A DNA stretch of 17,907 nt, taken from the NCBI GenBank assembly GCA_009885445.1, contig VFKQ01000238.1:1-17907 (forward strand), in the 5' to 3' direction. Source of the DNA: Anaerolineaceae bacterium. GTDB lineage: Bacteria; Chloroflexota; Anaerolineae; Anaerolineales; Villigracilaceae. Shown here one piece after another: positions 5,634-12,404 of this stretch. Below the pieces are notes generated by a model. The model was not told the origin of the DNA and did no database searches. It worked only from the letters and a program-made list of their open reading frames with translations. Made by a program: the position numbers and the translations under genes. Numbering within the stretch: the stretch's first letter is position 1; every line of letters starts with the position of its first letter.

Positions 5634-7835
5634 TTACTCCTCGACCTTTTCCTCTTGTTCGTTCGGGTCATAATAGAATGTGTAGAAGAATGGGCTGGTC
5701 AGCAATTGCTCGGTGCCAATATTTTTAAGCGGAACCTGCTGAACGGCTTCCTGTTTAACTGAAACCGACCGAATGGCTTCCTGTTTAACTGGAACCTGCT
5801 GAACGACTTCCTGTTTAACTGGAACTGGCTGAATGGCTTCCTGTTTAACTGGAACCGACTGAATGGCTTCCTGCGGTTGGCGTGGCTGTGTAATGACATT
5901 CGTGGATGCAGATACATCCGTTGGCGCGACATATACCGGCTCCTGGCTTTCGCTCGCGCGCCTCCAGGTTTCGTTGTCTTGAGCGAACACTTCCACAGGC
6001 TCGTTGGCGTGGGCCAGCAAGGATACAACTTGATTTTCGTCTGGCAATTGCAGAGGTTCCGCTTCGGCGGCGTAGTATCCGCTTTGATCATAGGCCGCGT
6101 GATAATAGCCGCCGTAATAACGACTGCCCTGCGGAATCTTGTTGAGGATCACACCCAGAGTCTTGGCGTTGACGCGCCTCAGTTGCTCCACGGTGGCAAA
6201 GGCCATGTCGGCATGTGTGGTCCCGGGCTGAACAACGAGGAAGACACCGTCCACCTTGGTGGCCAGGACTTGGAAATCTGTGACCAACGATGGCGGGCTG
6301 TCAATCACGATAACGTCCACTTCCTGTGCCGCTTCTGCAAGGATTTGGTCCATGCGCGCCGAAGCGAGCAATTCCGTTGGGTTGGGTGGCAATCTTCCGC
6401 TGGCAAGGATGAAGAGACCCTCCTGCCAGGGGACGGAACGAATGATGGAGCGCAAGGGCATTTGACCGCGAAAGAGGGTGCTTAACCCCACACGGTTCGA
6501 GATTCCAAATACGCTGTGAATCCGTGGACGGCGCAGGTCGGCGTCAATCAGCAAAACTTTTTTGCCACCCTGCGCAATGATCGCGGCCAGGTTTGTGGCA
6601 ATGGTGGTTTTGCCCTCGGCGGGGCCCGGGCTGGTAATCAAGATGCGCGTGAGCGAGCTATCCACGTTGGTAAACTCAAGGTTTGTGCGGGTCGAGCGGA
6701 ATGCCTCCGCTACTGGCGAGCGCGGGTGACGGGAAACATGAATATCTGCAATTTGGCCCTGCTCGTCGCGCATGTCACCAATGTAGCCGACAACCGGTAA
6801 CTTCAAGATGCGTTCGATGTCATCGGGGGTGCGGATGGTATCGTCGAGGTATTCGATGGCAAACGCAACGCCGCCAGCCAGCATCAATCCAACGATGGCG
6901 CTCAGGGCGATGTTGAGCAGTGGCCGAGGCCGCACGGGGGAAGTTGGCATGATGGCCGATTCGATTTGCACCACGTTGGGCGTATTCTGCAAGCGCGCCA
7001 GGCGAATCTCTTCGAGGTTGTTTAATAAATTAATATAAATCTGCTGGTAAAGATCGAGGGTCGATTGCATTTGCGATAGGCGCGTGGTCCCGTCGCTGGC
7101 GGTGACCGGTTTGCCCAGCACCACTAGATCGGTATAAATCTGCTGATACATGCTCAAAATGGGCTTTACCTGATTCAGGCGGGCTTGTTTTTCGGCGAGT
7201 AAACTTTGCTGTCCGGCTGAAGCAGATAACAGCTTAATGTCCGCTTCCAGTTGACTAACTTCGGCCTGTAATGCTGAGATCTGAGATTCCACCTGCGCCT
7301 GCTGTTGCAGGACGGTCTCTGCCGAGACTTCGTCGATCTGTGTGCCTAATTGCGCGATCTGTTCCTGGATCTGTGTGATCTGGGCCTGAATATTTTCTTC
7401 GGTGAGTGTGTAGCGCCCCGCTTGAATCACTTCGTTTTGTTCCACCAGCACCTGAATTAAAATATTGGCAATGTCTGCGGCCTGCTGAGGATTGCCGTCC
7501 TCGACCGTTAACTGAATGGCCTGCGTATCGCGGATTTGTTGTACCTTCACCTGTTTTTGGTCAACGACGAATCCTATCTTCGCCGAGGTGCTTTCGAGGA
7601 CCGGGCGGGTGGTGAGCAGTTGGATGTAACTTTGCACCAATTGCTGGTCGGTCAGATAGGTGTAATCCGTTGTTTTTTCGAGGGGCGCGCGCATCACCAG
7701 CACCCGTGTGGATGCCTGATAGACGGGCGATTGGAAAATGCTGGCCAGACTCCCCAGAATTGCGCCGAGCACACATCCCAATGTCAACAGCCAGAACCAC
7801 CTGCGGGCCGCTGAGAGATAATCTTTTATTTCCAT
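5634..7835 (-). CDS. Wzz-Wzc polysaccharide co-polymerase / tyrosine autokinase with repeat tail
   Basis: 733 residues. Controls chain length and assembly of the polysaccharide at the inner membrane. Domains: Wzz-type N-terminus with TM1 (about 14-34), an extracytoplasmic Gln-rich coiled coil (about 143-225), Pro-rich PVRPRP (300-305) and TM2 (about 306-328), then a BY-kinase: EAFRSTRTN (EX2RX2R with Glu377, Arg380, Arg383), Walker A SPGPAEGKTT (402-411), A' LLIDADLRRP (428-437), Walker B VIVIDSPPS (508-516). A tyrosine cluster follows (Tyr573, 574, 577, 578, 582, 587, 588), the expected autophosphorylation site. Unlike usual Wzc/CpsD proteins the chain goes on: about 60 residues of linker, five ten-residue repeats of the type VPVKQEAIQ (about 653-702), then an aromatic and acidic tail (FFYTFYYDPNEQEEKVEE). 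No strong ribosome-binding site; a small hairpin stands before the start. No OPX/Wza gene accompanies it. Confidence 0.94.
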   Translation of the reverse strand: MEIKDYLSAARRWFWLLTLGCVLGAILGSLASIFQSPVYQASTRVLVMRAPLEKTTDYTYLTDQQLVQSYIQLLTTRPVLESTSAKIGFVVDQKQVKVQQIRDTQAIQLTVEDGNPQQAADIANILIQVLVEQNEVIQAGRYTLTEENIQAQITQIQEQIAQLGTQIDEVSAETVLQQQAQVESQISALQAEVSQLEADIKLLSASAGQQSLLAEKQARLNQVKPILSMYQQIYTDLVVLGKPVTASDGTTRLSQMQSTLDLYQQIYINLLNNLEEIRLARLQNTPNVVQIESAIMPTSPVRPRPLLNIALSAIVGLMLAGGVAFAIEYLDDTIRTPDDIERILKLPVVGYIGDMRDEQGQIADIHVSRHPRSPVAEAFRSTRTNLEFTNVDSSLTRILITSPGPAEGKTTIATNLAAIIAQGGKKVLLIDADLRRPRIHSVFGISNRVGLSTLFRGQMPLRSIIRSVPWQEGLFILASGRLPPNPTELLASARMDQILAEAAQEVDVIVIDSPPSLVTDFQVLATKVDGVFLVVQPGTTHADMAFATVEQLRRVNAKTLGVILNKIPQGSRYYGGYYHAAYDQSGYYAAEAEPLQLPDENQVVSLLAHANEPVEVFAQDNETWRRASESQEPVYVAPTDVSASTNVITQPRQPQEAIQSVPVKQEAIQPVPVKQEVVQQVPVKQEAIRSVSVKQEAVQQVPLKNIGTEQLLTSPFFYTFYYDPNEQEEKVEE
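5731..5880 (-). repeat. Five 30-bp in-frame tandem repeats in the kinase gene
   Basis: Units at 5731-5760, 5761-5790, 5791-5820, 5821-5850 and 5851-5880, all 30 bases. The shared core on the plus strand is GGCTTCCTGTTTAACTGGAA; the last unit diverges after its CTG. Each encodes ten residues close to QEAIQ-VPVK. Differences between units are mostly single bases, both silent and replacing, so the array is not brand new. Length is a multiple of three, so a gain or loss of units would keep the frame. Confidence 0.95.
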
Positions 7836-7844
7836 GATTTTTCT

Positions 7845-7861
7845 GCTACCTTTTTGGTAGC
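7845..7861 (-). other. Small hairpin ahead of the kinase start codon
   Basis: On the minus strand, GCTACC and GGTAGC form a perfect 6-bp stem around AAAAA. The only purine-rich candidate for ribosome binding, AAAAAGG, spans the loop and the first stem bases, 13 bases before the ATG at 7835. The hairpin is not followed by a T-run, so it is not a terminator. It could lower translation of the kinase relative to the upstream enzymes (inference). Confidence 0.4.
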
Positions 7862-7873
7862 TGGGAGTCTAAC

Positions 7874-9022
7874 TTACTCCATCTGATGAATCTGTTTTTG
7901 TATTGCACTTACAACAATTCGCACATCCTCATCCTGCATGGCCGGATAGAGCGGTAGTGTTACTTCGCGGCGGCCAACATCTTCAGTAATTTCGAGCCCC
8001 GTGCGCAAAAATTCAGTGCGCCGCGAATAGTTCTGGAAGTGATGGATCGGCGGATAATGGATGCTGGTCTGCACACCCTCGACCTTCATACCTTCCATAA
8101 ATTTGACCCTATCAGTGTTGGGCGGCAACAGCACTGGCATGATGTGATGGCACGAAATTCCGCGCCCCGCCTGAAACGGCACGCCCACTTCGGGGGCCAG
8201 TTCGCTTAACAGTTCGCGATACAAGTTTGTCAGTTCCTCGCGGCGCTGATTAAATCTGCCCACCTTTTTTAACTGTGCGCGCCCGATGGCTGAGCGCAAT
8301 TCGTCAATGCGATAGTTGTAGCCCAGGTCCACCACGTCATACGTCCACGCGTGACCCTTGTGCCTGTCCCAGCTGAGTGAGGTCATGCCGTGCGAGCGCA
8401 ACACCTTCAATTTTTCGGCCAGCGCATCGTCCTCGGTGGTGACCATTCCGCCCTCGCCCGTGGTCATGTTCTTGTTGGAGAAGAAACTGAAACAGCCCAC
8501 CGCGCCCCACGTGCCCAATTTGCGCCCATTTAATTCCGAGCCAATGGTGTGCGCAGAGTCTTCGAGCACGGCCAGGTTGTGACGTTTGGCGATCTCCTGA
8601 ATGGCAGTCATGTCGCAGGCAAAGCCCGCGTAGTGAACAACCATGATGGCACGCGTTTTTGCGGTAATGCACTTTTCAATCGAAGCGGGCGAGATGGTCA
8701 GCCAGTCTTCGCTTTCAATATCCGCAAAGATGGGCGTGGCGCCCGTGTAGCGCACGGCGTTGGCCGTGGCCACAAAAGTTAACGACGGGAGGATAACTTC
8801 GTCGCCCTCACCCAGCCCAATGGCCATGCAAGCCATGTGCAACGCGGCGGTGGCATTCGTCACAGCCAGCGCGTGCTTCGCGCCAATGAAATCGGCGAAC
8901 TCCTTTTCAAATTGCTGAGTCTCCTCGCCCATGCTCAACCAGCGACTGCGCACCACGCGCAAAACCGCCTGCTCTTCCTCGAGTCCGAAATCAATGTCTG
9001 CAAGTGGAACACGCCATGCCAT
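7874..9022 (-). CDS. DegT/DnrJ/EryC1/StrS-type sugar aminotransferase
   Basis: 382 residues from ATG at 9022. PLP-dependent enzyme that places an amino group on a nucleotide-linked keto-sugar. Motifs: TNATAALHMA (55-64, phosphate-binding region), VLEDSAH (Asp155, contacts the pyridine nitrogen), FSFFSNKN (Lys184, Schiff-base lysine), TTGEGGMV (187-194), and GYNYR further on. A longer reading from 9067 adds 15 residues (MVQIKIIVSSRKEKI) without family character; ATG 9022 has AAAGGAG at six bases and begins with MAWRVPLADID, so it is the better start. The neighbouring 4,6-dehydratase and nucleotidyltransferase suggest it makes a 4-amino-4,6-dideoxy sugar, as ArnB, PglE or LegC do. The exact sugar and nucleotide cannot be read from sequence. 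Confidence 0.92.
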   Translation of the reverse strand: MAWRVPLADIDFGLEEEQAVLRVVRSRWLSMGEETQQFEKEFADFIGAKHALAVTNATAALHMACMAIGLGEGDEVILPSLTFVATANAVRYTGATPIFADIESEDWLTISPASIEKCITAKTRAIMVVHYAGFACDMTAIQEIAKRHNLAVLEDSAHTIGSELNGRKLGTWGAVGCFSFFSNKNMTTGEGGMVTTEDDALAEKLKVLRSHGMTSLSWDRHKGHAWTYDVVDLGYNYRIDELRSAIGRAQLKKVGRFNQRREELTNLYRELLSELAPEVGVPFQAGRGISCHHIMPVLLPPNTDRVKFMEGMKVEGVQTSIHYPPIHHFQNYSRRTEFLRTGLEITEDVGRREVTLPLYPAMQDEDVRIVVSAIQKQIHQME

Positions 9023-9028
9023 AATTTT

Positions 9029-9035
9029 CTCCTTT
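9029..9035 (-). promoter_or_regulatory. Ribosome-binding site that decides the aminotransferase start
   Basis: AAAGGAG on the minus strand, six bases before ATG at 9022. It supports this start over the in-frame ATG at 9067, which has no such site. Confidence 0.75.
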
Positions 9036-9061
9036 CGTGAGGATACGATGATTTTTATTTG

Positions 9062-9117
9062 AACCACAGATGAATGCGATAAAACTCAAATCCTTTTCAT
9101 CCCTTTCATCCGTGGTT
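9062..9117. repeat. Inverted repeat with AACCAC-type ends between aminotransferase and nucleotidyltransferase genes
   Basis: AACCACAGATGAA (9062-9074) and TTCATCCGTGGTT (9105-9117) are inverted copies with 12 of 13 matches, separated by 30 bases that also contain two short TTTCATCC-like direct repeats (9095-9102 and 9105-9111). This resembles the dispersed AACCAC-GATGAA family seen between genes in many bacterial genomes. It interrupts the polysaccharide cluster without breaking a gene. Confidence 0.65.
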
Positions 9118-9131
9118 GTTGTTATACACCG

Positions 9132-9857
9132 TCAAATATTATTTCCTAAAAACTGGTCGCGCATGGTTGCAAAATCTTCGTTGGCCTGCTCGTAATCGTC
9201 CGCGCGGCCCAGGTCTTTCCAATAACCGTCGTAGGGCATATGCACAACTTTTTTTTCTGCCGCGATCAATTTCAAAACGAGATTTGGAAAATCGAGATAC
9301 TCGTTCTTTGGAATAAATTGCAACACTTGAGGGTCAAAGATATAAATGCCCATGCTGACCAGATAATCAAAAGACGGCTTTTCAATATAATCCGTGATAC
9401 GAAAATCGCCTGCGCCATGATGCAAAACACCCAGATCTATTTTCACCTTGCGTTGTTGCGCGGCAATGGTGGCCCAGGCTTTTTGCTTGTGATGAAATTT
9501 CAACAACTCGCTGAAACTCAGCGTCGTCAACACATCGCCATTCATCACAAAAAAAGGTTCGTCCACTTCGCCCAATCCAGGCACGAGCGCCAGCGGCCCC
9601 GCGGTGCCCAGCGGCTGGTCTTCATAGCTATAAGTAATATTTAAACCAAACTCGCGGCCATCCAAAAAATAAGTGCGCAACAACGCGGCCATGTGTCCCA
9701 CCGTGATGACAATATCCTTCACGCCCGCGTGTTTCAATTGACGCAACAACACTTCAAGAATCGGCATGTCGCCAATCGGCATGAGCGGCTTCGGCAAAAT
9801 TTTTGTATACGGCGCGAGCCGCGCACCTTTTCCGCCGGCCAGAATCACAGCCTTCAT
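9132..9857 (-). CDS. Sugar-1-phosphate nucleotidyltransferase (RmlA/PtmE-like)
   Basis: 241 residues, a single NTP-transferase domain without extra acyltransferase or CBS parts. It joins a hexose-1-phosphate to an NTP to give an NDP-sugar and pyrophosphate. Motifs: LAGGKGARL (6-14, nucleotide loop), PKPLMPIG (22-29), MNGDVL (Asp108, metal binding), IEKP (158-161), WKDLGRADDY (Asp215, second metal ligand). The stretches IPKNEYLDFP and SMGIYIFDP recall the catalytic domain of PtmE-type guanylyltransferases of the legionaminate route, so GDP-GlcNAc is one possible product; dTDP- or CDP-sugars cannot be excluded. ATG has GGAGG at six bases, overlapping the end of the dehydratase gene (12 bases between coding regions). 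Supplies the substrate of the two neighbours. Confidence 0.9.
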   Translation of the reverse strand: MKAVILAGGKGARLAPYTKILPKPLMPIGDMPILEVLLRQLKHAGVKDIVITVGHMAALLRTYFLDGREFGLNITYSYEDQPLGTAGPLALVPGLGEVDEPFFVMNGDVLTTLSFSELLKFHHKQKAWATIAAQQRKVKIDLGVLHHGAGDFRITDYIEKPSFDYLVSMGIYIFDPQVLQFIPKNEYLDFPNLVLKLIAAEKKVVHMPYDGYWKDLGRADDYEQANEDFATMRDQFLGNNI

Positions 9858-9869
9858 TTTTTGCCTCCG

Positions 9870-10865
9870 CTAAAATTCATACTTGCCAACTTTGAACATA
9901 TCCAGATGCGCGCGAATCCATTCGATTGTACGCGCCAATCCCTCGTCCAGCGTCACGTGCGGACTCCATCCGAGCATTGACCGCGCCAGCGAGTTATCCG
10001 AAATCAGACGTAGCACCTCAGACTTGGTCGGGCGCAAACGCGTCGCATCTTGACTCACTTCAAGCGGGTTGCCCACCATCTGCATGATTCTGCGCGCCAG
10101 CTCGCCCACGCGAATCTCCTGGCCTGTGCCGAGATTAAACGTTTGTCCCTCCACGCCCGCCACCTCCGCGGCTTTGATGAATCCGTTCACGGTATCATCC
10201 ACATAAGTGAAGTCGCGCGTCGTATCCAAATTCCCCAGCTGGATGGATTTCCCTGCCAGCGCCTGCGTGATGATCGTGGGAATCACCGCCCGCGCAGACT
10301 GGCGCGGCCCGAAAGTGTTGAAGGGCCGCACGGTGACAACGGGCAGGTCATACGTCAGGTGAAAACTTTCGGCCAATTTGTCCGCGCCGATCTTGCTCGC
10401 TGAATATGGCGACTGTCCCTGCAGTGGATGCGCCTCGTTGATGGGCGCGTAGCGCGCCGTGCCATACACTTCACTCGTGGATGTATGAATCATGCGTTCA
10501 ATTTTATTTTGCTGGCAGGCCATCAATAAATTCAGCGTGCCCATAAAATTACTCTCGGCCACTTCGCGCGGATGCAAATAGGAATAGGGAATGGAAATCA
10601 GCGCGCCTAGATGAAATACGATTTGTGCGCCCTCGCTGGCTTTCAAAATCGCGGACGAATCGCGGATGTCCCCGCCGATGATTTCAATTTCTGCCAGCGC
10701 GTTGGCGGGCAACTGGCGCAGCAGCCCGCTGTCGCCGCGTGAGTTGTAGCGCACAAAAGCGCGGACTCGTGCCCCTTCCGCGCGCAGACGTTCGACGAGG
10801 TGACTTCCGATGAAGCCGCCCGCGCCCGTGACCAGAATCATTTTTCCCTGCCAGAATGCAGCCAT
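9870..10865 (-). CDS. NDP-sugar 4,6-dehydratase of the extended SDR family (LegB-like)
   Basis: 331 residues. Expected to convert an NDP-hexose into the 4-keto-6-deoxy intermediate, using bound NAD. Rossmann motif VTGAGGFIGSH (12-22); HTSTSEVYG (127-135) with the Thr-Ser-Glu set typical of 4,6-dehydratases rather than the Ser-x-x of epimerases; YSASK with Tyr154 and Lys158; RPFNTFGPRQ (180-189). The runs LQGQSPYSASKIGADKLAES and GPRQSARAVIPTII look like LegB, the dehydratase of the GDP-legionaminate/bacillosamine route. Start: ATG 10865, five bases after the stop of the sugar-transferase gene; ATG at residue 9 has CAGGG close upstream and is an alternative, but WQGK before the Rossmann strand is common in this family. 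An NDP-hexose 4-epimerase is the main alternative and less likely. Confidence 0.9.
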   Translation of the reverse strand: MAAFWQGKMILVTGAGGFIGSHLVERLRAEGARVRAFVRYNSRGDSGLLRQLPANALAEIEIIGGDIRDSSAILKASEGAQIVFHLGALISIPYSYLHPREVAESNFMGTLNLLMACQQNKIERMIHTSTSEVYGTARYAPINEAHPLQGQSPYSASKIGADKLAESFHLTYDLPVVTVRPFNTFGPRQSARAVIPTIITQALAGKSIQLGNLDTTRDFTYVDDTVNGFIKAAEVAGVEGQTFNLGTGQEIRVGELARRIMQMVGNPLEVSQDATRLRPTKSEVLRLISDNSLARSMLGWSPHVTLDEGLARTIEWIRAHLDMFKVGKYEF

Positions 10866-10870
10866 GCGCT

Positions 10871-12385
10871 TCAGTAGCTCCTCGGTGTGGTCATCGATTC
10901 TGTTTGTTTTAGCCAGCGCTGTAAGGCGCGCATCAAGTCTGAAATGAGCACGATGCGCAGGTTCGTCTCGATGCAGGCTTCGGTGATGCGCTGTCTGTCT
11001 TCGATGGGGGCGTTGCTGGCGGCCAGCATGATCAGGCCCACGTCATATTTTTTCACCACCTGCGCAATGTCCGCCGAAGTGCCGATGACCCAGGCCCCAT
11101 CATAACGCATGCCTTGAGTCAAAGGGTCTTCGTCAATGATGCCGATGATGGTAAAGGCGCGGCGGAAACGGTCGCGGCGCAAAATCCAGTTGGCGAACTC
11201 ACTGCCTTCGCCCATGCCGACGATTAGAACCCGCTCTCCCGAGGAAAGAGCGCCGCGGCGCGAAGTCCAGAAAGCGGAAAGATCTGTCAGAATACGCAGG
11301 CGATAACGCGCGCTGATGAATCCCAATGCGGCGAGAATGCCAGTGAACAGCAACACGGGCACGGGTAATTCGGGCGCGGGCAGAATAAAGTAATGATAAA
11401 AGCCGATGAGTGTGATCACAATTGCCGAGGAAACGATGATGCCGAATCCATCTTCTGGCACGGCGCGGTCCCAGGCCACGCTGTTCAATCCCAGCAGGGC
11501 GTTGATGATGCCGAATGCGAACGCGGTTTCCACTGCGATCAATAGCGCGCGCGGCAGGCCCAGGTTAATCGGCCCCGTACTGCGCCAGATCGCGCCGACG
11601 AGTCCTGCGGAAATGAACGCGACAAGGAAGTCGATCATCAGCCAGGAAATATTGAAGCGCACAAAACGCGAGATCGGGCCGCCGAATAAATCCCCCTCGA
11701 GAATTTTTGTGCGCGCCAGGCGCGGCAGTAGCGCGGCGGCTGTCCAAAATAAAATGTCAATGTCGCCGAGCAGGTTGTGATGGCGCACGTAGATGCGATC
11801 GAGGCGCATTTTATCGGGCAGGATGTTTTGATAGTAGGCGGTCATGAAATCCTGGCCGCTGAGCAGGTTTTCTTCGTCGCGATAAATAATGCTGGCGGGA
11901 CTGGTGATGCCCGGGCGCACGGATAATATTTCTGCGCGCGCGTTTTGTGACCATTCTGTGGCGATATCAAAATCTTCGGGGCGCGGCCCGACCATGCTCA
12001 TTTCCCCAATTAGCACATTCCATAACTGCGGCAGTTCGTTGATCTTTGTGTCGCGCAGCCAGTGACCGAGCGGCGTGATGCGCTCGTCGTCTTTGGCGGT
12101 GACGCGCGGGGCGTTTGCATTTTGCGGCGTGTCCAGCATGGTGCGAAATTTTAGAATCCCGAACGCCCTGCCATTGCGCCCCGCGCGTTTGCCACGGTAG
12201 AAGAGCGGGCCAGGGGCTTCGCGCTTGAGCAGAATGATGACCAATAAGAAAAATGGCGCGAGCAGAAACAGCCCAAGCGCGGCGATGATGATATCGAAGG
12301 CGCGTTTGATGGCGCGATGCCATAGAGGCTGAATCGCGTTGGTTTTCAATGGCTCTGTTGCGTCAAGTTGATAGGTCGTAGTCAT
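10871..12385 (-). CDS. Polyprenyl-phosphate sugar-1-phosphate transferase with swapped domain order
   Basis: 504 residues from ATG at 12385. It should load the first sugar phosphate onto undecaprenyl phosphate at the membrane. Residues about 22-225 are the bacterial sugar transferase domain: hydrophobic segment 30-53, PGPLFYRGKRAGR (58-70), KFRTM (79-83), INELPQLWNVL (115-125) and MVGPRPE (131-137). The usual Asp-Glu pair is Asn116-Glu117. Then come four TM segments (about 242-267, 280-300, 313-335, 342-361) and a Rossmann-like domain with VLIVGMGEG (386-394), as in the part that normally precedes the catalytic domain in WbaP/WcaJ. Here the order is reversed. A GTG at 12415 would add ten residues and overlap the previous gene; ATG 12385 with AGAG at six bases is preferred. 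A TATAAT at 12409-12404, without a good -35, might start extra transcripts here. Confidence 0.9.
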   Translation of the reverse strand: MTTTYQLDATEPLKTNAIQPLWHRAIKRAFDIIIAALGLFLLAPFFLLVIILLKREAPGPLFYRGKRAGRNGRAFGILKFRTMLDTPQNANAPRVTAKDDERITPLGHWLRDTKINELPQLWNVLIGEMSMVGPRPEDFDIATEWSQNARAEILSVRPGITSPASIIYRDEENLLSGQDFMTAYYQNILPDKMRLDRIYVRHHNLLGDIDILFWTAAALLPRLARTKILEGDLFGGPISRFVRFNISWLMIDFLVAFISAGLVGAIWRSTGPINLGLPRALLIAVETAFAFGIINALLGLNSVAWDRAVPEDGFGIIVSSAIVITLIGFYHYFILPAPELPVPVLLFTGILAALGFISARYRLRILTDLSAFWTSRRGALSSGERVLIVGMGEGSEFANWILRRDRFRRAFTIIGIIDEDPLTQGMRYDGAWVIGTSADIAQVVKKYDVGLIMLAASNAPIEDRQRITEACIETNLRIVLISDLMRALQRWLKQTESMTTPRSY

Positions 12386-12404
12386 GGCGGACTCTACAGG
12401 GAGA

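Noticed and set aside
5731..5880. Possible CRISPR-like array
   Set aside because: The units are contiguous 30-base tandem copies with no spacers and lie in frame within a coding region.
5877..6485. 202-codon plus-strand frame opposite the kinase gene
   Set aside because: The opposite strand encodes clear Walker motifs throughout this range; the plus-strand translation shows no recognisable domain.
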